NCBI GenBank assembly: GCA_905234205.1 | Contig: CAJOGG010000111.1 | Span: 1 to 5,358, forward strand | DNA length: 5,358 nt | Origin: an uncultured Synergistales bacterium | Lineage (GTDB): Bacteria; Synergistota; Synergistia; Synergistales; Aminobacteriaceae | Direction of reading: 5' to 3' | The notes under the pieces: model-generated | What the model was told of the DNA's origin: nothing | Databases searched by the model: none | What the model saw: the letters and a program-made list of their open reading frames with translations, nothing else | Made by a program: the position numbers and the translations under genes | Part shown: piece after piece, positions 1-4,195 of the stretch | Layout: each line of letters begins with the position of its first letter | Numbering within the stretch: the first letter of the stretch is position 1

Positions 1-404
1 ACATTGACTCAATTATCAGCGCTTCCAAAACAGATATTACCTCAATCGAAACTATTGGCGAAACTATTGCTGATTCATTGCACGAATTTTTCAGGAACGA
101 GGAAAATTTACACCTCATTGATAACTTCAAAGTACTTGGCCTCAAAATGAGCGACGAAAATATTGAACCTATAAGCGGAGAACTTGACGGTAAAATTTTT
201 GTCTTCACAGGAACTCTTTCATCAATGACTCGTAACGAAGCGGGCGAAAGAGTCAAAGCTCTTGGTGCAAAAGTTTCAAATAATGTAAGTTCAAAAACTA
301 GTTATCTTGTCGCAGGAGATAGGCCAGGTTCAAAATTCGACAGAGCGATCAAGTTGGGAACGAGGATTCTTGACGAACGAGAATTTCTGGATATGCTCAA
401 ATAA
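1..404 (+). CDS. ligA: NAD-dependent DNA ligase LigA, C-terminal part (5' end outside window)
   Basis: This is the last 133 residues of NAD-dependent DNA ligase, which seals nicks in duplex DNA during replication and repair using NAD+ as the adenylate donor. The reading frame is open from base 3 and ends in TAA at 402-404, so the gene enters from the left and the TTG at 78 is not its start. The first ~45 residues (pattern SIETIGETIADSLHEFF, then NEENLHLI) match the end of the helix-hairpin-helix region and the linker that precedes the BRCT domain in LigA. The BRCT domain follows, from LDGKIFVFTGTL to the end, with the conserved GAKVSNNVSSKTSYLVAG stretch, the GSKFDRAIKLG helix and the final ILDEREFLDML helix. 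The catalytic adenylation and OB domains lie outside. It is a housekeeping gene with no evident functional tie to the downstream operon, from which it is separated by 139 bases. Confidence 0.95.
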   Translation, partial: IDSIISASKTDITSIETIGETIADSLHEFFRNEENLHLIDNFKVLGLKMSDENIEPISGELDGKIFVFTGTLSSMTRNEAGERVKALGAKVSNNVSSKTSYLVAGDRPGSKFDRAIKLGTRILDEREFLDMLK

Positions 405-463
405 ATTTCAAACCAAATCACACTTAATCATTTAGAAATCAGCTATTTACTCATAGAGATTTA

Positions 464-492
464 TTGCAGTGGAGAAATTTTTTCTTTACAAT
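464..492 (+). promoter_or_regulatory. Candidate sigma-70-type promoter for the downstream operon
   Basis: TTGCAG at 464-469 (3 of 6 matches to TTGACA, including the TTG) is followed after exactly 17 bases by TACAAT at 487-492 (5 of 6 matches to TATAAT). It lies in the only sizeable gap of the window, ahead of the first exported-protein gene. Transcription would begin near 499, giving a leader of about 45 bases before the ATG at 544. If right, it rules out the earlier GTG at 469 as a start. The rest of 405-543 shows no convincing terminator: only a weak ATTTC/GAAAT pair with a long loop and no T-run, so read-through from ligA is possible. Found by eye; AT-rich DNA gives such matches by chance. 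Confidence 0.4.
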
Positions 493-520
493 TACTTTAC
501 CCAAATTTTTACCAATTGCA

Positions 521-536
521 AAGGAGTTGTTGGGAA
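521..536 (+). promoter_or_regulatory. Ribosome binding region of the first exported-protein gene, unusual spacing
   Basis: AAGGAG at 521-526 is a strong Shine-Dalgarno core but sits 17 bases from the ATG at 544, farther than usual. A weaker GGGA at 533-535/536 lies at a normal distance (about 7 bases). No in-frame ATG, GTG or TTG occurs between 526 and 544, so the ATG at 544 remains the best start, and it places a clean signal peptide at the N-terminus. Confidence 0.45.
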
Positions 537-543
537 TCAAATT

Positions 544-1974
544 ATGAGCAGAAAATTTTTGTTGTTGTTTATAATCGTGTGTTTTGCTACTCCTTCATTT
601 GCCGGAGTTAGGACTAACAAGGGCGTTCACAACATTGATGACGCTGTTGGCCAAGTTGTAATCAAGGACGGGCAGAAAGCTACGGCACGCGAGGAAGCAA
701 AGCGCTTGGCATATCGTGACGCAATCGAAAAAGCCATGGGCGCGAGTGTCGCAGGCATTGATCAAATGGAAGGCTACAGTTCCATACGTGACAGACTCGT
801 TTCCAATGCTAATGGACTTGTCAAAAATTTCAAGATTACTAACGAATCTATTGAGGGTGATACTCTCACGATCACAGGCTCTTGTCAGGTCAGTGAAAGG
901 AGTCTTGATGGTTTCCTTGGCCCGGAAGTTATCTCTATGCTTGGTAATCCAAGAGTAATGATTCTTGCTGATAAGGATAGCGAGAAGAACGCAGGTTTGA
1001 TTGAGAACGAGTTAGGCAAAATTTTTGAGAAGGCCGGATATTTGATCGTTGATGCTGATCAGGCAAAGACGTTAATTGCACTTGACCCACAAAAGGCTTT
1101 TAGTGATCCCGAAATGCTTGAAGGTGCCGCCAAAACTATCAAGGCCGATATTATTGTCATTGGAAAAGCTACAGGCGGTTCGAGCTCGTTCAATCGTTAT
1201 GGCGTGAAAATCTACAACGTAAGCGCTTCAGCACAGGTTAAAGCAGTATTGACTAAGACAGCGTATCGAATTAGCTCACAGACAGTTTCAGCAGGCAAGA
1301 AAAACTCATTACAGGGTGGTGTAAGTGGTTTTTTGGCCAGTTGTCTTGATAGAGCTGCTGAAGAGATTATCTACAAGATAGCTTATAACCTTGCGTCGGC
1401 TGGCTCAGCCCTTGGCGGTATCACTGTCAATATCAAAATCGCTAATGCCTCCTTCAAAGAGGTTGAGGAAATCGAAGAGAAGCTCCGCGAATTTGCTGGA
1501 GGAAACGGCCATTTATTTGAACGAAGCTACGAGAACGGTATGCTTGAAATTGACCTTGTATCCGGGAAAACTGCTCGCAATGTAGCATCATTCTTATCTG
1601 ATTTCACAAACGTTGAGGGCCTGACAGCGCAAACTATTAACGCAAGAATGATAAGAGCCGCGGCTGCTCCGATCGTGGAAACAGTGGGCGAAAGCAAAAC
1701 AATTAATATCCGTATCGAAAATATCTCTGACTTTGAATCGGCTATCCCCGTAGAGAATCTTTTACGTGATTTTATTGGGGCAACGGGTGAAGTGAAAAGC
1801 ATGTTTGAGGGGACAGCACTCGAAGTAACAATAACGTATGCACCAGGCGCAAAAGACACTAAGAGCGCTCAAGCTATAGCTATGTTCCTACAAAAGAATG
1901 ATATTCGTATTGATAAAGTTCAGGACGACTCGATCACAGCGTGGAGACAGCCTAAGGGTTGGTTTAATTTCTAA
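544..1974 (+). CDS. Exported protein with FlgT-N-like domain, CsgG-like middle region and two C-terminal repeats
   Basis: A 476-residue exported protein of unproved function, probably periplasmic or at the outer membrane. The ATG at 544 is preferred over GTG at 469 because it puts a signal peptide first: Ser-Arg-Lys, a hydrophobic core, and a likely signal peptidase I site after PSFA (residue 20). Residues ~36-118 have the pattern of the FlgT N-terminal domain: helix with AREEAKRLAYRDAIEKAMG, the RDRLVSNANGLVKNFKI segment, then alternating strands ending in TGSCQV. Residues ~134-287 (PRVMIL, GYLIVD, ADIIVIGKATG, SASAQVKAVLT, then a long helix) follow the alpha/beta plan of CsgG-like and FlgT middle domains. 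Residues 293-374 and 385-466 are two copies of one module. FlgT stabilises the flagellar H ring of Vibrio, but no flagellar gene is seen here; the neighbours instead point to a secretion operon. It is first in a five-gene run, 15 bases before the next gene. Domain assignments are by eye: N-terminal fairly sure, middle tentative. Confidence 0.8.
   Translation: MSRKFLLLFIIVCFATPSFAGVRTNKGVHNIDDAVGQVVIKDGQKATAREEAKRLAYRDAIEKAMGASVAGIDQMEGYSSIRDRLVSNANGLVKNFKITNESIEGDTLTITGSCQVSERSLDGFLGPEVISMLGNPRVMILADKDSEKNAGLIENELGKIFEKAGYLIVDADQAKTLIALDPQKAFSDPEMLEGAAKTIKADIIVIGKATGGSSSFNRYGVKIYNVSASAQVKAVLTKTAYRISSQTVSAGKKNSLQGGVSGFLASCLDRAAEEIIYKIAYNLASAGSALGGITVNIKIANASFKEVEEIEEKLREFAGGNGHLFERSYENGMLEIDLVSGKTARNVASFLSDFTNVEGLTAQTINARMIRAAAAPIVETVGESKTINIRIENISDFESAIPVENLLRDFIGATGEVKSMFEGTALEVTITYAPGAKDTKSAQAIAMFLQKNDIRIDKVQDDSITAWRQPKGWFNF
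1420..1665 (+). repeat. Protein-level tandem module, copy 1 (residues 293-374)
   Basis: This segment encodes ITVNIKIANASFKEVEEIEE, then LREF, GGNGH, a strand LEIDLVSG, a helix ARNVASFLSDF and a final strand. It aligns in order with copy 2 downstream: TVNIKIAN with TINIRIEN, LREFAGGNGH with LRDFIGATGE, LEIDLVSGK with LEVTITYAPGAK, and ASFLSDF with AIAMFLQ. The strand-helix-strand-strand-helix-strand order suggests a small ferredoxin-like or ring-building fold, which is an inference. DNA identity is low, so the duplication is old. Confidence 0.6.
1696..1941 (+). repeat. Protein-level tandem module, copy 2 (residues 385-466)
   Basis: Second copy of the ~82-residue module, beginning KTINIRIENISDFESAIP and running through LLRDFIGATGEVKSMFEG, LEVTITYAPGAK, a helix with SAQAIAMFLQ and a final strand DIRIDKVQ. 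An Ala-rich linker of about ten residues separates it from copy 1. The equal length and same order of strands and helices support an internal duplication. A short tail with two tryptophans (ITAWRQPKGWFNF) closes the protein. Confidence 0.6.
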
Positions 1975-1979
1975 GGAGG
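1974..1979 (+). promoter_or_regulatory. Shine-Dalgarno that decides the start of the second exported-protein gene
   Basis: AGGAGG at 1974-1979 shares its first base with the TAA stop of the preceding gene. It is only one base from the ATG at 1981, too close to use, but 10 bases from the ATG at 1990. The start is therefore placed at 1990. The overlap with the stop codon suggests translational coupling. Confidence 0.75.
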
Positions 1980-1989
1980 AATGTTATTT

Positions 1990-2571
1990 ATGCGAAAAAT
2001 TTTTGCGGTGTTGTTAATTTTTGTGGTGTTGATGTCGTGCACTGCCGAAGCGGCCAAGAAAAAATCAAAAAGCTCTTCATCAAGCAAAAGTTCAGCCGTA
2101 ACGACTGCCCCTGATTCAGTTTTACCAAAGAGAGGCGATATTGCAATACTTGTTGAAGGTGATGAAGAACAGTTTGTAAAGTTAGCCGAGAGCAAAATAA
2201 TTGACTCACTAATAAGTCACGGTTATAGAGTCGTTGACGAAGCCAAAATGAAGCAAGCAAAACTCGCAGCCACAAGAGCTCAAGCAGCAAGATACGCAAT
2301 GCAGGGAAATGTTGCGGCCATACTTAAACTCAATCATCATTACAGTTGTGCAGCTACGGTAATTGCTAGAGTCCAAGTCGCTCAACCCGTTCAAAACCAG
2401 TTCAATTTATATACAGGAAATGCAACCGCAGCGATCATAGCAGTAACATCAAACGGAACTAAGCTTGGTGGCAAAACGTCATTAAGTAAACAGGTTGCTT
2501 ACACTGAATATGAGACACAAGTAAAATCACTCGAAGCTGCTGTTGAAGAGGGTATGCAGCAACTATATTAA
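1990..2571 (+). CDS. Putative lipoprotein of unknown function with Ser/Lys-rich linker
   Basis: A 193-residue exported protein that I do not recognise as a named family. It begins MRKIF, followed by a hydrophobic core and LMSC at residues 14-17, an acceptable but not perfect lipobox, so Cys17 may be lipidated; cleavage after AEA (residue 21) by signal peptidase I is the alternative. A Ser/Lys-rich linker (about residues 23-36) would tether the domain away from a membrane. The mature domain (residues ~48-193) has strand RGDIAILVEGD, a helix, GYRVVDEAKM, an Ala-rich helix, strands HYSCAATVIARVQV and NATAAIIAVTSNGT, and a closing helix LEAAVEEGMQQL. This is the same order of elements as in the CsgG-type neighbours, but without the ERE.L motif, so distant kinship is an inference. 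It lies 15 bases after the preceding gene and 16 before the next, clearly in the same operon. Confidence 0.75.
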   Translation: MRKIFAVLLIFVVLMSCTAEAAKKKSKSSSSSKSSAVTTAPDSVLPKRGDIAILVEGDEEQFVKLAESKIIDSLISHGYRVVDEAKMKQAKLAATRAQAARYAMQGNVAAILKLNHHYSCAATVIARVQVAQPVQNQFNLYTGNATAAIIAVTSNGTKLGGKTSLSKQVAYTEYETQVKSLEAAVEEGMQQLY

Positions 2572-2578
2572 GGGGAGG
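2572..2578 (+). promoter_or_regulatory. Shine-Dalgarno of the short CsgG-like gene
   Basis: GGGGAGG begins immediately after the TAA stop at 2569-2571 and lies 9 bases from the ATG at 2588. It fixes the start at 2588 rather than the in-frame TTG at 2543, which lies inside the preceding gene and would put a hydrophilic stretch before the signal peptide. Confidence 0.75.
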
Positions 2579-2587
2579 AATTTTTTC

Positions 2588-3202
2588 ATGCGCAAAATTT
2601 TTGTAGGTATCGTCATTGTATTGTTGCTATCAATGGTAGGGAGTGCATTTGCTCTTCCAAGACTGGCCGTTCGTAAGTTTGAGGATAAGTCAGAAGAGGG
2701 CAAAGCTCCAGCCGGTGCGATCATGAACATGATGGTCACAGAACTAAGCAAAGCAAAAATCTTCAACCTGGTCGAACGCGAAAACCTGAACTACATAGCG
2801 GATGAAATAGCCCTTGGTCAATCAGGCCTCATGGATCCGTCAACAGCTCCAGCAGTCGGCAAAGTCAAAGGTGCTCAATATTCCATGGACGGCGCTATCA
2901 CAATGTACTATTACGATGAGAATGGCAAAGGAATATTAGTCCCGGTTATCGGTGGCGCCACACAGAAAAAGACAGCCTATGTAGTGCTTGACATAAAGAT
3001 AATTGATAACTCAACAAGTGAAATAGTTTACGCTGAAAGCCAAGTTGGAACAGCTAAAAGAGCCATGAAGGGAGCGATCGGAGGTTACAAGGGCTTCTAT
3101 ATTGGTGCCTATAAGAAAGAGACTGGCGGAATTTTGGCAGAAGCAACACGTCAGGCAGTAATGAAACACGTAAATGCAATCAATGCTGAAGATTGGGAGT
3201 AA
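2588..3202 (+). CDS. CsgG-family protein, short form
   Basis: A 204-residue exported protein of the CsgG family. In curli systems CsgG is an outer-membrane lipoprotein that forms a nonameric secretion pore; relatives without a curli locus are widespread. Residues 1-22 are a signal peptide ending GSAFA, and no lipobox Cys is present, so signal peptidase I cleavage is expected, unlike CsgG itself. Family marks in order: PRLAVRKFEDKS (residues 24-35), a helix MVTELSKAKIFNLVERENLNYIADE (49-73) with the conserved hERexL motif, ALGQSGLMDPSTAPAVGKVKGAQY (75-98), DGAIT, then YVVLDIKIIDNSTSEIVYAES (131-151) and a closing helix from about 181. The stretches at ~107-129 (YYYDENGKG...) and ~152-180 (Gly- and aromatic-rich) fall where CsgG has its two transmembrane hairpins. 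Whether they insert in a membrane cannot be decided here. At 204 residues it is shorter than CsgG (about 260-277) and has no C-terminal extension. No csgA, csgB, csgE or csgF is visible. Confidence 0.85.
   Translation: MRKIFVGIVIVLLLSMVGSAFALPRLAVRKFEDKSEEGKAPAGAIMNMMVTELSKAKIFNLVERENLNYIADEIALGQSGLMDPSTAPAVGKVKGAQYSMDGAITMYYYDENGKGILVPVIGGATQKKTAYVVLDIKIIDNSTSEIVYAESQVGTAKRAMKGAIGGYKGFYIGAYKKETGGILAEATRQAVMKHVNAINAEDWE
3195..3199 (+). promoter_or_regulatory. Shine-Dalgarno of the long CsgG-like gene, inside the preceding gene
   Basis: GGGAG lies in the last codons of the preceding gene, 10 bases before the ATG at 3210. This supports 3210 over the in-frame TTG at 3174 and puts Lys-Arg and a hydrophobic core right at the N-terminus. 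The site lies within coding sequence, which fits coupled translation. Confidence 0.65.
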
Positions 3203-3209
3203 CTCAAGA

Positions 3210-4193
3210 ATGAAGAGATCCATATTATTAGCATTCATATTTGTGTTCTTGTTCACGTTAGAGGCAAATGCAGCAAGTAATAAAGTTCGTTTGGGCGTGA
3301 TGAAATTTCTTGGACGAGCCGAAGGAGTTTCAGACGAGCAAGCCGCCGCAGTTGGTGATGTTTTCGCGAGAATGTTGACTAGTTCAAAAACTATATCAGT
3401 TATCGAACGAGATCAACTCGACGCAATAGCTTCAGAACATAAATTAGCGTTATCAGGAGTAGTTACTGATGATACAGCCGTTCAGATCGGAAAAATAGCA
3501 GGCTGTCAATATATGCTTCTCGGAGCCGTAACTAACCTTGCCAAGAATCAATCCTCAACAAACGTGTGGATGTTCGGAACCAGCAAAAACACCGCGATCG
3601 CTACGATTGATGTCAGAGTCGTTGACGTTGAAACTAGCGAAGTAAAACTATCACTATCTGAATCTGGCTCAAGCTCTCAAAAAGGTACTGTGTTCAATTT
3701 TTATGGCATGACCAACGAGAAATTACAGCTTGAAGGCATGGAAGCAGGAGCTATAGCTGACGCGGCCTCACGTTTGGGCTTGAAAGTTCGCGAAGCTTTG
3801 ACGGGCGAATATGCACAGGTTATTGAAGCTGGAAGCAAAGAAGTTACTTTAAGCATAGGAGCAACTAGTGGCGCACAAATCGGCAAATTCTTTAGAGTCT
3901 ATGTTGACGGCGCGGAAATTTTTGATAGTAATGGAAATTCACTTGGCCATAAGATGAACGATATAGCGGCAGTGAAAATTGTTGATGTTCAACACGATTT
4001 TAGCCTTGCTGAAGCTATCGACAAAACCACCGGAAATATAAGCTTGATTCATAAGGGCGACAAAATTTATCCGATTACTCCCGAAGAACTTCATAGCCTC
4101 GTTAAGCGCAAAGTATTCCCAAAATCCAGAGTTAAGCAGACAGCAAGGGATCCAGAGCTTGAAAACTTCCTGAAAGGTACAAGGAAAAAATAA
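3210..4193 (+). CDS. CsgG-family protein with C-terminal FlgT-C-like domain
   Basis: A 327-residue exported protein. Residues 1-21 form a signal peptide (MKRS, hydrophobic core, EANA cleavage site); no lipobox. Residues ~26-200 are a CsgG-type domain: VRLGVMKFLGR, a helix ending in ISVIERDQLDAIASEHKLALSG (62-83), then DDTAVQIGKIAGCQYMLLGAVTN (87-109), strand ATIDVRVVDVETSEV (131-145) and helix DAASRLGLKVREALTG. Compared with the short CsgG-like gene upstream, the order of motifs is the same, so the two are tandem paralogues. Residues ~200-289 add a beta-rich domain: VTLSIGATSGAQIGKFFRVY, NGNSLGHKMNDIAAVKIVDVQ, and HKGDKIYPIT. This is the G..G...G..F.VY...G..LG...GD pattern typical of the C-terminal domain of FlgT and other CsgG-associated proteins. 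A basic tail (VKRKVFPKSRVKQ...KGTRKK) ends the protein. It follows the preceding gene by 7 bases and its stop overlaps the start of the EssC-like gene, tying the two together. Confidence 0.85.
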   Translation: MKRSILLAFIFVFLFTLEANAASNKVRLGVMKFLGRAEGVSDEQAAAVGDVFARMLTSSKTISVIERDQLDAIASEHKLALSGVVTDDTAVQIGKIAGCQYMLLGAVTNLAKNQSSTNVWMFGTSKNTAIATIDVRVVDVETSEVKLSLSESGSSSQKGTVFNFYGMTNEKLQLEGMEAGAIADAASRLGLKVREALTGEYAQVIEAGSKEVTLSIGATSGAQIGKFFRVYVDGAEIFDSNGNSLGHKMNDIAAVKIVDVQHDFSLAEAIDKTTGNISLIHKGDKIYPITPEELHSLVKRKVFPKSRVKQTARDPELENFLKGTRKK

Positions 4194-4195
4194 TG
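4181..4195 (+). promoter_or_regulatory. Shine-Dalgarno and TAATG stop-start overlap before the EssC-like gene
   Basis: AAGGA at 4181-4185 lies 7 bases before the ATG at 4193-4195. That ATG shares its first base with the TAA stop (4191-4193) of the long CsgG-like gene. This arrangement is typical of translational coupling, in which terminating ribosomes restart on the next gene, and it makes separate transcription of the ATPase unlikely. Confidence 0.8.

Noticed and set aside
78..404. A separate 108-residue BRCT protein starting at TTG 78
   Set aside because: The frame is open to the left edge and the upstream residues match the LigA helix-hairpin-helix region, so this is the end of ligA.
405..460. 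A rho-independent terminator after ligA
   Set aside because: Only a weak ATTTC/GAAAT pair with a long loop and no GC stem or T-run is present.
469..543. GTG at 469 as an earlier start of the first exported-protein gene
   Set aside because: It would add 25 residues before the signal peptide, has no Shine-Dalgarno, and falls inside the candidate promoter.
716..958. Open frame of 80 codons in another + frame within the first exported-protein gene
   Set aside because: It is a shadow of the real gene, with a low-complexity Ser/Arg/Lys-rich product and no start signals.
1180..1190. Small palindrome CGAGCTCG inside the first exported-protein gene
   Set aside because: It is short, isolated and explained by coding for Ser-Ser-Ser; nothing suggests an operator.
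1527..1859. Open frame of 110 codons on the minus strand
   Set aside because: It lies fully within a well-supported + strand gene, has no recognisable domain, and its composition mirrors the sense gene.
2588..4193. A curli biogenesis locus, suggested by two CsgG-type genes
   Set aside because: No curlin repeats and no CsgE, CsgF or CsgD-like gene are visible; the linked gene is an EssC-type ATPase.
544..4193. A flagellar operon, suggested by FlgT-like domains
   Set aside because: No flagellar ring, hook, motor or chaperone gene is present, and the operon continues into a secretion ATPase.
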